A stretch of 8,199 nt of DNA from Anaerolineales bacterium UBA4823 (GTDB taxonomy: Bacteria; Chloroflexota; Anaerolineae; Anaerolineales; UBA4823): NCBI GenBank assembly GCA_002402275.1, contig DHFN01000250.1, positions 235-8,433 on the forward strand, in the 5' to 3' direction. Position 1 is the first letter of the stretch. Each line of letters opens with the position of its first letter. The position numbers were made by a program, and so were the translations under genes. Below, piece after piece: positions 1 through 6,584 of the stretch. Below the pieces are notes generated by a model. It ran no database searches, was not told the origin of the DNA, and worked only from the letters and a program-made list of their open reading frames with translations.

Positions 1-31
1 TATAGCCGAATCTCGATATGACAAGGATGAC

Positions 32-62
32 TTTAGGACAATCTCAATTTGATTGTCTTAAA
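32..62. repeat. Hairpin-forming inverted repeat, 12-bp stem
   Basis: Arms at 32-43 and 51-62 pair over 12 positions with one G-T wobble around a 7-nt AT-rich loop; the core is GACAATC / GATTGTC. No T-run follows on either strand, so a standard intrinsic terminator is unlikely. An operator or a processed 3' end of an upstream gene is possible. The same stretch holds copy 1 of the recurrent dyad element (34-58). Confidence 0.55.
34..58 (+). promoter_or_regulatory. Recurrent dyad element, copy 1
   Basis: Reads TAGGACAATCTC, five variable bases, then GATTGTCT. It matches copy 2 (1945-1969) at 18 of 20 fixed positions, both differences being C/T changes, with identical spacing. It lies about 155 bp before the -10 box of the GH57 gene. 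A protein-binding site is inferred from the dyad form (ACAATC / GATTGT) and its recurrence; no known regulator motif was recognised. Confidence 0.45.
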
Positions 63-106
63 ACAGGGTTTATATTTCAAGTACAGCAAGAGGTCTTTTC
101 CCAAGA

Positions 107-137
107 TGTCCCGCTGGGCTGTCCCCGAATTGGGACC
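107..137. repeat. GC-rich TGTCCC direct and inverted repeat island
   Basis: TGTCCC occurs twice in direct orientation (107-112 and 120-125), followed by the inverted GGGAC at 132-136. Either GTCCC copy can pair with it; the nearer gives a 5-bp stem with a 6-nt loop. The GC content stands out from the AT-rich surroundings. It may be a fragment of a dispersed repeat or of decayed coding sequence; no identity was recognised. Confidence 0.3.
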
Positions 138-212
138 ACGAATAAATGAAACCAACCCATCAAATCCATTTGAAAAAAAAAAGAGGATAGAAATAGGCAA
201 ACATTAAAAAGG

Positions 213-218
213 TATAAT
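213..218 (+). promoter_or_regulatory. Putative -10 box for the GH57 gene
   Basis: A perfect TATAAT hexamer 36 bp before the ATG. No good -35 hexamer is found 16-18 bp upstream and there is no TGn extension, so a constitutive sigma70-type promoter is not fully supported; an activator-dependent promoter is possible. If used, transcription would start near 225 and leave a leader of about 30 nt. Confidence 0.4.
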
Positions 219-254
219 GGGGAAAAATCTGGAAAACTATCAAGAGGAATAAAG

Positions 255-1649
255 ATGAATTCTCATCGGTATCTCATTGTTCACGCCCATTTTTATCAAC
301 CCTCTCGGGAAGATCCGCAAAATGGGGACATTCCACTTGAAAAAGGAGCATCTCCTTATCCGAATTGGAACGAAAAGATTCATTCCGAATGTTATCGTCC
401 TAATGCCGAATTAGGAAATTTTGAAAAGATTAGCTTTAATATCGGTCCAACTTTAAGTAGCTGGTTGGCAAAAACCCATCCTGATACCTTAAAAAAAATT
501 GTTCAATCGGATCGAAACGTGGTCAATTTGTACGGGGTTGGTAATGCCATCGCCCAGCCTTATCACCACACGATTTTACCTCTGGCAAATTATCAAGACA
601 AAGTTACTCAAGTGCGTTGGGGCATTGCAGATTTTGAATATCGTTTCGGACGAAGACCACAGGGGATATGGCTGCCTGAAACGGCAGTGGATCTAGAAAC
701 CCTCTCGGTACTAGTTGAAAATCAATTAGTCTTTACCATTTTGTCCCCAACCCAAGCGCAGACCAAAGCACTTGATGTGACCCATCCTTATCGGGTGGAA
801 TTGAGTGAAGGGCGTTCTATTATTGTATTTTTCTATCATGCTGATCTAAGCGGGGGAATTAGCTTTAATTCGGATATGACTACCAATGCCGATCGGTTTG
901 CAAAAGAGAACTTGTTACCTGCTTATCCCTCAGGAAATAATGTAGACGAGAACGATTCCCTGATTATGCTGGCATCCGATGGAGAATTATATGGGCATCA
1001 TAAGCCATTACGGGACTATTTCTTACAAAGGCTGATGAATGTCAGTTGTAGCGCTAATGAGATCATCCCAATATTTCCAGCCCGCTGGTTAGAAGATTTA
1101 CCTGTGGAAGATCATATTCAAATCAGGGAGAATACCTCATGGAGTTGTCCTCATGGGGTTAAACGGTGGTCAACTGGCTGCGATTGCACACCTGGGGATA
1201 GCAGTTGGAAAAAAGGGTTGCGTGAAGCAATGAATTTCATTGCCAAGGAAGTAGATGAGATTTATATAAATATATTAAGAAACGAGGAAATTGACCCCTG
1301 GGAATTGCGCCATGGTTATATTGAGGTCATATTAGGCAAGTTGACCATCGAAGAATACCTTCAACAAAATATCCAAAAACCTTTAACCAAAGAGATGTGC
1401 CATACTATTGAGCTCTTATTGCAGTCCCAATTTGAACGGCAACGCATGTTCGCTTCGGATGGCTGGTTTTTTGAAGATTTCGATCGGATCGAACCACGCA
1501 ATGCAGTTGCTTATGCAGCCCAGGCATTAAGGTTGACGAAGGAAGCCAGCGGCACGGATCTATCCCAGAAGGCAATTCATTGGTTATCTGCAGTTAAAAG
1601 CCCAATAACTGGTTTGAGCGGGGATAGAGTGTTTAGGAAATATTATTAA
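255..1649 (+). CDS. Glycoside hydrolase family 57 protein, DUF3536-type, short form
   Basis: A 464-residue protein with GH57 catalytic-barrel motifs. Residues 9-16 (VHAHFYQP) match conserved region 1. G96-N97 followed by QPYHH (101-105) match region 2. GIWLPE (137-142) carries the expected nucleophile Glu142, and ASDGELYGHH (240-249) the expected acid Asp242. A SWSCPHG...RW...C.C block (295-311; Cys298, His300, Cys309, Cys311) and a later GWFFEDFDRIEP stretch (403-414) are typical of GH57 proteins fused to DUF3536. GH57 enzymes act on alpha-glucans with retention; this subgroup has no firmly known substrate, so amylase or branching activity is only a guess. No signal peptide is seen, so it is probably cytoplasmic. 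Long relatives, as I recall them, run to about 800 residues; this one ends near residue 460 at GDRVFRKYY. The start is supported by AAGAGGA at 242-248, 6 nt before the ATG. It appears to be a single-gene transcript. Confidence 0.85.
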   Translation: MNSHRYLIVHAHFYQPSREDPQNGDIPLEKGASPYPNWNEKIHSECYRPNAELGNFEKISFNIGPTLSSWLAKTHPDTLKKIVQSDRNVVNLYGVGNAIAQPYHHTILPLANYQDKVTQVRWGIADFEYRFGRRPQGIWLPETAVDLETLSVLVENQLVFTILSPTQAQTKALDVTHPYRVELSEGRSIIVFFYHADLSGGISFNSDMTTNADRFAKENLLPAYPSGNNVDENDSLIMLASDGELYGHHKPLRDYFLQRLMNVSCSANEIIPIFPARWLEDLPVEDHIQIRENTSWSCPHGVKRWSTGCDCTPGDSSWKKGLREAMNFIAKEVDEIYINILRNEEIDPWELRHGYIEVILGKLTIEEYLQQNIQKPLTKEMCHTIELLLQSQFERQRMFASDGWFFEDFDRIEPRNAVAYAAQALRLTKEASGTDLSQKAIHWLSAVKSPITGLSGDRVFRKYY

Positions 1650-1944
1650 CCTATTCTTCATTTGATTTGGTATTTCATTGATAAGTAAGAAACCCGACAA
1701 GCGATTTAATCAATTTATACATGATTGGCACTTACAAATTGTGTATATCAATAATTAGAGTAAATAACAATAGACTAATCCATCGAATATTCCTAAGCAA
1801 TTTTCTAGGAATCTTTCCCTCCGTTCTAATAATATTTATAACTAACAACTTGTAACATTGCTACAATCAACCATTTAAAAATTGTGATCGATTATTTCTT
1901 TCAATCGTCGAATCTGTATTCCCATGTGCATATAACTGTTTGAC

Positions 1945-1969
1945 TAGGATAATCTCCTCTTGATTGTTT
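1945..1969 (+). promoter_or_regulatory. Recurrent dyad element, copy 2
   Basis: Reads TAGGATAATCTC, five variable bases, then GATTGTTT, in the same orientation and spacing as copy 1 at 34-58. It lies about 80 bp before the -35 box of the ROK operon and about 300 bp after the GH57 stop codon. It could be a distal regulator site for the operon. As copies 1 and 2 flank the GH57 gene as direct repeats, they could also mark an old insertion. Confidence 0.45.
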
Positions 1970-1995
1970 ATTTCATTTTTATGGAGGACAATTTT

Positions 1996-2022
1996 TGTAA
2001 TGATTAATAATTTAATATTACA
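1996..2022. promoter_or_regulatory. Inverted repeat TGTAAT / ATTACA, possible distal operator
   Basis: Six-base arms at 1996-2001 and 2017-2022 are separated by 15 bp. The half-site TGTAA / TTACA is the same as in the tight palindrome at 2087-2099 over the predicted transcription start, so both could be sites of one regulator, most simply the ROK protein encoded next. The AT-rich context makes chance similarity a real possibility. Confidence 0.25.
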
Positions 2023-2050
2023 CCATTGACAAAGACGCAAACAAGGTATA

Positions 2051-2078
2051 TTGACATATTAATAATTTTAATTATAAT
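2051..2078 (+). promoter_or_regulatory. Full-consensus sigma70-type promoter of the ROK/ABC/SIS operon
   Basis: TTGACA at 2051-2056 and TATAAT at 2073-2078 both match the consensus exactly, with a 16-bp spacer that is nearly all A and T. The start would be near 2085, giving a leader of about 50 nt before the ROK gene. A second TTGACA at 2026-2031 with TATATT at 2047-2052 (15-bp spacer) may be a weaker tandem promoter. Such a strong promoter needs repression, in keeping with the encoded repressor. Confidence 0.75.
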
Positions 2079-2086
2079 ATTAATTG

Positions 2087-2099
2087 TTACATGATGTAA
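2087..2099. promoter_or_regulatory. Palindromic operator candidate over the transcription start
   Basis: TTACAT-G-ATGTAA is a perfect 13-bp palindrome starting 9 bp after the -10 box, so it covers the predicted start and first transcribed bases. Repressors bound there block initiation. The natural candidate is the ROK protein encoded 39 bp downstream. The palindrome and position are seen; the binding partner is inferred. Confidence 0.5.
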
Positions 2100-2137
2100 T
2101 AAAGTTCTCTATCTAATTCTTTAAGCTAAAACATAAC

Positions 2138-3334
2138 ATGAATAATCATACCCAAACGATCACTTCGTTGGAAATGCGTGGGATCAACCGAACGGCTGTT
2201 TTGGAATTGATCCGCCGGGAGGGGGTAATTTCGCGTACTGAAATTGCCCGCCGGTTACAAGTGAGTGTACCAACCGTTCTGCGCATTCTAGATGAATTAA
2301 CTGCGGATAATCTGGTTTGTTATACCGGAGAAAAAGAGTGGAGCGGGGGCAGACGGCGGGAATTGGTAGAATTGAAGAAAGCCGATAATTTGACGATCGG
2401 GGTTGATTTGGGAGGCACAAAATTTTACGGAGCTGTAGCGGATTTAGGAGGAAATATTCTTTTTGAGGATTCTATATACCAGCACGGCACCCGCGGTGAG
2501 GCTAGCTATCAGCTTTTAGTAAAGTTAATTAAAAATTTTTTAAGCCAGGTGAATGGGCAAGGCAGTGCGCGAATCCGAGGTATTGGGGTGGGAGCTCCTG
2601 GTATTAACTCTTTAGAAGGGGTTATTAAGAATGCTCCCAGCCTTGATTGGGAGGATTTCCCTTTAGCTGATCGGTTGAAACAAGATTTTGGGTTGCCCGT
2701 CGTTGTGGATAATGATGTTAACTTGGCTGCATTAGGGGAATTATGGTTCGGAGAAGGTCAACAAGTTGAAGATTTTGCCTTAATTAATATTGGCACTGGA
2801 TTAGGAGCCGGGTTGGTGTTAGATGGAGCGTTATATCGCGGAGCGCATCAATCCGCTGGGGAGATCGGTTATATGATGCCAGGCAGAGAAGCACTGGAAC
2901 GGGATTATCCGGGCTTTGGCGCTATGGAATCCCTCACAGCTGGTTTTGGAATTGCCGAACTAGCTCGTCAAAAACTTAAAGGGTTCCTCTCCCCCGATGA
3001 ATTAATGAACTTATCCGCAGTAGATGTTTTTGAAGCTTACCGATCAGGTGAGGAATGGTCGTTGGATATTGTAACCACCACAGTGGATTATCTTTCGATC
3101 GTCATTATTAATCTGATTGCGGTCTTTGATCCCCAGATGATCATTCTGGGGGGTGGGGTTTCTCGTTCGGCGGATATTTTATTACCCCGGATAATGCAGC
3201 GTATCCAGGGAAAAATTCCCATCATTCCTCAATTAGTGGCTTCAAAATTAGGATTGCGGGGGGCTGCGCTCGGTGCGGTAGCCAGTTTGCTTTATCAAAC
3301 ATCTGAATCATATATCGTACGGAAATTGGCATAA
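2138..3334 (+). CDS. ROK-family transcriptional repressor (NagC/XylR-like)
   Basis: A 398-residue protein with an N-terminal winged helix-turn-helix (about 14-65; SRTEIARRL, then SVPTVLRILDEL) and a C-terminal ROK sugar-kinase-like domain. DLGGT (90-94) and GTGLGAG (219-225) are the ATP-grasping motifs, and DNDVN (191-195) holds the kinase-type catalytic Asp193. The usual ExGH and Cys-rich zinc motif is replaced by EIGYM (242-246) and a Cys-free loop ending GFGAMESL. It therefore keeps the Glu expected to touch sugar but lacks the zinc cluster. ROK regulators usually release DNA on binding a sugar or sugar phosphate. It is first in the operon behind a consensus promoter with a palindrome at the start site, so autorepression is likely. 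The ATG has no clear Shine-Dalgarno sequence; the next ATG (2174) is no better and would leave little before the helix-turn-helix. Confidence 0.88.
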   Translation: MNNHTQTITSLEMRGINRTAVLELIRREGVISRTEIARRLQVSVPTVLRILDELTADNLVCYTGEKEWSGGRRRELVELKKADNLTIGVDLGGTKFYGAVADLGGNILFEDSIYQHGTRGEASYQLLVKLIKNFLSQVNGQGSARIRGIGVGAPGINSLEGVIKNAPSLDWEDFPLADRLKQDFGLPVVVDNDVNLAALGELWFGEGQQVEDFALINIGTGLGAGLVLDGALYRGAHQSAGEIGYMMPGREALERDYPGFGAMESLTAGFGIAELARQKLKGFLSPDELMNLSAVDVFEAYRSGEEWSLDIVTTTVDYLSIVIINLIAVFDPQMIILGGGVSRSADILLPRIMQRIQGKIPIIPQLVASKLGLRGAALGAVASLLYQTSESYIVRKLA

Positions 3335-3348
3335 GTGTAGCTAAAATC

Positions 3349-3356
3349 GGAGGTGA
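3349..3356 (+). other. Strong Shine-Dalgarno-like sequence without a matching start
   Basis: GGAGGTGA lies 15 bp after the ROK stop codon, but no ATG, GTG or TTG follows at normal spacing; the only start-like triplet, a GTG inside the motif, gives a five-codon peptide. It resembles the real site before the next gene (AAAGGAGTGAAAG, 3408-3420). It may be a relic of an earlier start or a ribosome standby site. Confidence 0.3.
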
Positions 3357-3423
3357 AAGGGAAAAAATAGTTCAAACAACTTATCGTTCATGGTCTATAG
3401 TTTTAGTAAAAGGAGTGAAAGAC

Positions 3424-4731
3424 ATGAGAAAAGAAACAAAATGGATATTGATTGTGACAATGCTAACCTTGTTAGTGAGTTTAGTGGGATGTCAGTCACA
3501 ACAACAACCGACTGGTCCTGTTACAATTCGAGTGTTTGGTATGGACCAAGCCGCGATGACGCCAGAAGAGATGAAGGCGATCGCGGATGAGTTTATGCAA
3601 AAAAATCCGGATATCAAAGTAGAGTTGGAATTTGCTGCGTACGATGCCATGCATGATAAGATAATTACTGCAATGGCTTCCACACCACCCTCCTATGATG
3701 TTTTTGAAGTAGACGACCCCTGGTATGCTGAATTTGTTAAGGCTGGATACCTCGTAGATGTCTCGGATCGGATTACTGACAAAATGAAAGCGGATGTGTT
3801 CAAAACAGCTTGGGATGTGGTAACGGTGGACGGTAAAGTGTACGGATTACCCTGGTTGTTAGATCAAAAATATTTTTTCTATAATAAGCAGATCTTACAA
3901 CAAGCCGGTTTCAATGAGCCTCCGAAAACTTGGGAAGAATTAATTGACCAAGCAAAAGTCATCAAAGAAAAAGGGTTAGTTGAATATCCCATCGTCTGGT
4001 CTTGGGCACAGGCGGAAGCTGCTATTTGCGATTGGGTTACCTTACTCTATGGCAACGGGGGCACTTTCTTGGATAAAGATGGCAAACCTGCTTTTAACAA
4101 CGAGGCTGGTGTGCAGACTTTGACCTGGATGCTCCAAACCATGGAGGACGGTTATACTAATCCGGCTTCTATTTCCTATCTCGAAGAGGATGTCCGAAAT
4201 GTTTTCTCCCAAGGGAAAGCAGCCTTTGCATTGAATTGGAACTACATGTTCGACCTAGCAAATTTCAATCAACAAGAATCGCAAGTGACGGGTCAGGTGG
4301 GGGTTGCATTGATTCCGGTCTTTAAGAAAGGGGCTGAAATGGGCGTTGTCAGCTCCAGTATCAATGGCTCAATGGGCTTCGGAGTAGCTGCAAAGTCCCC
4401 CAATCTAGATGCTGGGTGGAAGTTCATTGAGTATTTGACCAGTGAAGATGTCCAGCTACGGTATTCGGCTCATATGCTTCCCATGTGGCAAACTTTATTC
4501 CAAGGCGATAATTTGAAAAAGCTTGAGAGCGCCAGCCCTGCTGCGGCTGTGATGGCATCTGCTTTTAGTGCCCAATTTCCGTATGCAAATGTCCGTCCTA
4601 GGGCAGCATTTTACCCTGAAGGATCCAAAGCTTTGCAGTTAGCTCTTCAATTGGCTTTGACTAAACAGAAAACTCCTCAAGAAGCACTTGATGAAGCAGC
4701 TGCTAAATGGTTAGAACTTAGCCAAAAATAA
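3424..4731 (+). CDS. ABC sugar-transporter substrate-binding lipoprotein (CUT1 family)
   Basis: Extracytoplasmic solute-binding protein family 1, 435 residues from this start. It begins with a lipoprotein signal peptide: positive residues at 2-6, a hydrophobic stretch 7-21, and the lipobox L20-V21-G22-C23, so Cys23 should be lipidated and the protein held on the outer face of the membrane. The mature part has the usual family shape: an early TIRVFG strand, then VEVDDPWYAEFVKAGYLVD, GLPWLLDQKYFFYNKQ and PPKTWEELIDQA, typical of sugar-binding members. The start is chosen because AGGAG (3411-3415) is 8 nt before this ATG; a GTG at 3415 overlaps that site and is unlikely. It lies 89 bp after the ROK gene without a strong promoter between (only a weak TATAGT at 3396-3401), so co-transcription is likely. 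The ligand cannot be told from sequence; with the SIS enzyme downstream, an amino sugar or sugar-amine conjugate is possible. Confidence 0.9.
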   Translation: MRKETKWILIVTMLTLLVSLVGCQSQQQPTGPVTIRVFGMDQAAMTPEEMKAIADEFMQKNPDIKVELEFAAYDAMHDKIITAMASTPPSYDVFEVDDPWYAEFVKAGYLVDVSDRITDKMKADVFKTAWDVVTVDGKVYGLPWLLDQKYFFYNKQILQQAGFNEPPKTWEELIDQAKVIKEKGLVEYPIVWSWAQAEAAICDWVTLLYGNGGTFLDKDGKPAFNNEAGVQTLTWMLQTMEDGYTNPASISYLEEDVRNVFSQGKAAFALNWNYMFDLANFNQQESQVTGQVGVALIPVFKKGAEMGVVSSSINGSMGFGVAAKSPNLDAGWKFIEYLTSEDVQLRYSAHMLPMWQTLFQGDNLKKLESASPAAAVMASAFSAQFPYANVRPRAAFYPEGSKALQLALQLALTKQKTPQEALDEAAAKWLELSQK

Positions 4732-4751
4732 TTTGAATAATTATTGATAGA

Positions 4752-4780
4752 GTGTGCAGGGGCAACCCTGCACACCTTTT
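4752..4780 (+). terminator. GNRA-loop hairpin with short T-run: attenuator or RNA stabiliser
   Basis: GTGTGCAGGG (4752-4761) and CCCTGCACAC (4766-4775) form a perfect 10-bp stem closed by the tetraloop GCAA, a stable GNRA loop. CTTTT follows, then mixed pyrimidines, so termination would be partial. It lies between the binding-protein and permease genes, where ABC operons often carry a hairpin that lowers downstream expression or protects the upstream mRNA from 3' decay. It could also be one copy of a dispersed intergenic repeat. Confidence 0.75.
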
Positions 4781-4794
4781 ACTCTTCAAGTTAG

Positions 4795-5694
4795 ATGAAA
4801 AAACAAGAAACCCTTCGTCAGAGAGATATCCGAACGGCTTGGATGCTTATTCTCCCAAGTTTGCTGATTATTCTAGGGATTACTCTACAACCGATCTTAA
4901 CTACTTTTATATTGAGTTTTTTCGAAACCTCTCAAGGACAAATTGTCCCAACAGAATTTGTTGGACTTAGCCATTATTTCAATTTTATTAAGGATCCAAT
5001 ATTTTGGGCTACGATTAAACGTACTTTGTATTTTACATTTGTCTCGGTCGCTTTAGAACTTGTTTTAGGTTTGGGGATTGCCCAATTAATAAATTCCCAT
5101 CCGCCAGGTTGGAAATTTTTACGCACCAGTTTGATTATTCCTTGGGCAGTTCCTACGATTGTAAATGGTTTTATGTGGCGCTGGATTTACAATGCGGACT
5201 ATGGTGCATTAAATGGATTACTTCTCCAATTGGGAGTGATCAAGCACTATGTACCTTGGTTGATTGCTCCGCAAAGAGCGATGAATTTGGTTATTTTAGC
5301 GGATATTTGGCATACAGTTCCCTTTGTGGCATTAATCTTACAGGCAGCTCTAGCCACAATACCAGAAGAATTAGAAGAGGCTGCGGCAGTAGATGGGGCA
5401 ACAAGCTGGCAGCGATTTGTTCGGATTCGTCTGCCTTTACTACGCCCGGCTATTTTAGTGGCATTGGTAATCAGGAGTGTAGAAGCATTCCGGGTCTTTG
5501 ATATTATTTATGTTACGACTAATGGCGGACCTGCTTTTGGAACAGTAACAATTTCATTTTTGACTTATCTAGAAACCTTTAGTTATGGACATATTGGGAA
5601 TGGATCTGCGCTTTCCTTCCTAATTTCCTTGTTTACAATGGGCTTAGCCTATATTTATATTCGTTTTCTATATCGCCCGGAGGTAAATCCATGA
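4795..5694 (+). CDS. CUT1 sugar ABC transporter permease, MalF/UgpA-like
   Basis: A 299-residue inner-membrane protein with about six hydrophobic segments (roughly 16-40, 76-98, 110-130, 162-185, 216-238 and 270-292). The cytoplasmic EAA loop, which docks onto the ATPase, is clear: E195-A-A-A-V-D-G-A, then F208, I211 and LP at 213-214. Length and layout fit the first permease of binding-protein-dependent sugar importers. The ATG lies only 19 nt after a strong hairpin and is preceded by CAAGTTAG, with no good Shine-Dalgarno sequence, so translation is probably weak, suiting a permease needed in smaller amounts than its binding protein. The N-terminal RDIRTAWMLILPSLL run is typical for the family and supports this start. 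The gene overlaps the next permease by four bases (ATGA). The ATPase partner is not encoded nearby. Confidence 0.9.
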   Translation: MKKQETLRQRDIRTAWMLILPSLLIILGITLQPILTTFILSFFETSQGQIVPTEFVGLSHYFNFIKDPIFWATIKRTLYFTFVSVALELVLGLGIAQLINSHPPGWKFLRTSLIIPWAVPTIVNGFMWRWIYNADYGALNGLLLQLGVIKHYVPWLIAPQRAMNLVILADIWHTVPFVALILQAALATIPEELEEAAAVDGATSWQRFVRIRLPLLRPAILVALVIRSVEAFRVFDIIYVTTNGGPAFGTVTISFLTYLETFSYGHIGNGSALSFLISLFTMGLAYIYIRFLYRPEVNP

Positions 5695-6551
5695 GGGTGC
5701 GCCGTTCCACTCGTCGAAATATTTGGTTATTTCTGGTGACGATCCCGGTTTTGGTTTTTATCTATGCACCAATTACCTGGTTGCTTATCTCCAGTGTATC
5801 AACCCGGGCAGAATTATTGAGCGTACCAATCCATTGGATCCCTCAAAACCCCACTTTGAAAAATTACTTGGACATCTTGACACCCGGTACTTCAACTTCG
5901 GAAGTGGCTAGCGCATTTAAAATTACTTTGCGGAATTCATTATTTATTGCGACATCCGTTACGATAATCAGCATCATCATTGGCGGGATTGCAGCCTATG
6001 CACTGGTGCGGATGCGATTTCCATTCAGCCAACCGTTATTGATCGGTTTACTAGGGACACGTATGATACCAGAGGTATCATTAATTATCCCACTTTATAT
6101 CCTGGCAGCCCGTTTACGTTTATTGAATACACCTTATATATTGATCTTAACTTATTTGAGTTTCGCCCTTCCTTTTGCAATTTGGTTAATGGCGACCTTT
6201 TTCGAGTCCATTCCGTACGAGCTTGAGGATGCTGCCCGCATTGACGGTGCCAATTGGCTGCAAATTATTTATCGGATCATTGTACCCATCTCAACACCTG
6301 GCATTGTTTCAACAGCTCTATTTGTATTTTTAACAGCCTGGGATGAATTTTTCTTTGCATTAATCTTCACGAATACCCTGGCAGCGAAAACGGTTCCGGT
6401 TGCGATCGCAGAGTTTTCAGGCAGATATGTGGTGGATATCAGCGCGATGATGGCGGGCGGGGTTTTGGCGATATTACCACCAGTATTACTCGCTTTAGTT
6501 TTCCAGCGGTATATTGTCAGTGGACTGACAGCTGGCGCAGTGAAATCTTAA
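5691..6551 (+). CDS. CUT1 sugar ABC transporter permease, MalG/UgpE-like
   Basis: A 286-residue polytopic membrane protein, the second permease of the importer and partner of the preceding gene. The EAA loop reads E179-D-A-A-R-I-D-G-A, with VP at 198-199. The C-terminus QRYIVSGLTAGAVKS is typical of MalG-type permeases and shows the gene is complete. About six membrane segments are visible, the first at 12-34. GGAGGT at 5679-5684 is placed 6 nt before the ATG, inside the end of the upstream gene; together with the ATGA overlap this points to coupled translation and equal amounts of the two permeases. It moves an unphosphorylated sugar inward using ATP hydrolysed by a MalK/MsmK-type subunit encoded elsewhere. 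Confidence 0.9.
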   Translation: MRVRRSTRRNIWLFLVTIPVLVFIYAPITWLLISSVSTRAELLSVPIHWIPQNPTLKNYLDILTPGTSTSEVASAFKITLRNSLFIATSVTIISIIIGGIAAYALVRMRFPFSQPLLIGLLGTRMIPEVSLIIPLYILAARLRLLNTPYILILTYLSFALPFAIWLMATFFESIPYELEDAARIDGANWLQIIYRIIVPISTPGIVSTALFVFLTAWDEFFFALIFTNTLAAKTVPVAIAEFSGRYVVDISAMMAGGVLAILPPVLLALVFQRYIVSGLTAGAVKS

Positions 6552-6584
6552 CCAATCGAAATCAATTTGAAGGTGAAAAAACTA

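Larger units (their letters stand above)
1650..2050. other. AT-rich intergenic stretch without a gene
   Basis: No plausible coding sequence on either strand and no tRNA-like or rRNA-like sequence seen. It holds weak inverted repeats: ATTCCTA / TAGGAAT (1789-1795 / 1806-1812), with no T-run after it, and TTGTA / TACAA (1850-1854 / 1862-1866). It also holds dyad copy 2 and a distal TGTAAT / ATTACA repeat, listed separately. No obvious intrinsic terminator follows the GH57 gene. Confidence 0.6.

Noticed and set aside
2..52. Possible C-terminal end of an upstream gene: 16 codons ending in TGA at 50-52
   Set aside because: The residues (IAESRYDKDDFRTISI) look plausible for a protein tail, but 16 codons carry no recognisable motif and cannot be told from chance without the sequence to the left.
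18..149. A 43-codon open frame starting at ATG 18
   Set aside because: No Shine-Dalgarno sequence, no recognised motif, and it runs through the hairpin and the TGTCCC repeats, so it is probably not translated.
1789..1812. Terminator for the GH57 gene at the ATTCCTA / TAGGAAT repeat
   Set aside because: The stem is short and AT-rich, the loop is 10 nt, it is 140 bp past the stop codon, and no T-run follows.
2184..2420. A 78-residue open frame on the - strand
   Set aside because: It lies wholly inside the ROK gene opposite its helix-turn-helix and DLGGT region, where the + strand reading is unambiguous.
3371..3401. Internal promoter before the binding-protein gene (TTCAAA ... TATAGT)
   Set aside because: The spacer is 19 bp and the -35 match is partial; read-through from the consensus promoter at 2051 explains expression better.
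4752..4970. A 72-residue open frame starting inside the hairpin
   Set aside because: It starts at a GTG in the stem and overlaps the permease in another frame; its sequence has no membrane or domain character.
5109..5501. A 130-residue open frame inside the first permease
   Set aside because: It is an out-of-frame reading of a clear membrane protein gene that includes its EAA-loop region; no independent ribosome-binding site was seen.
6567..6584. TTG start for the SIS gene, adding six residues
   Set aside because: No ribosome-binding site lies before the TTG, and the extra codons overlap the AAGGTGA that serves the ATG at 6585.
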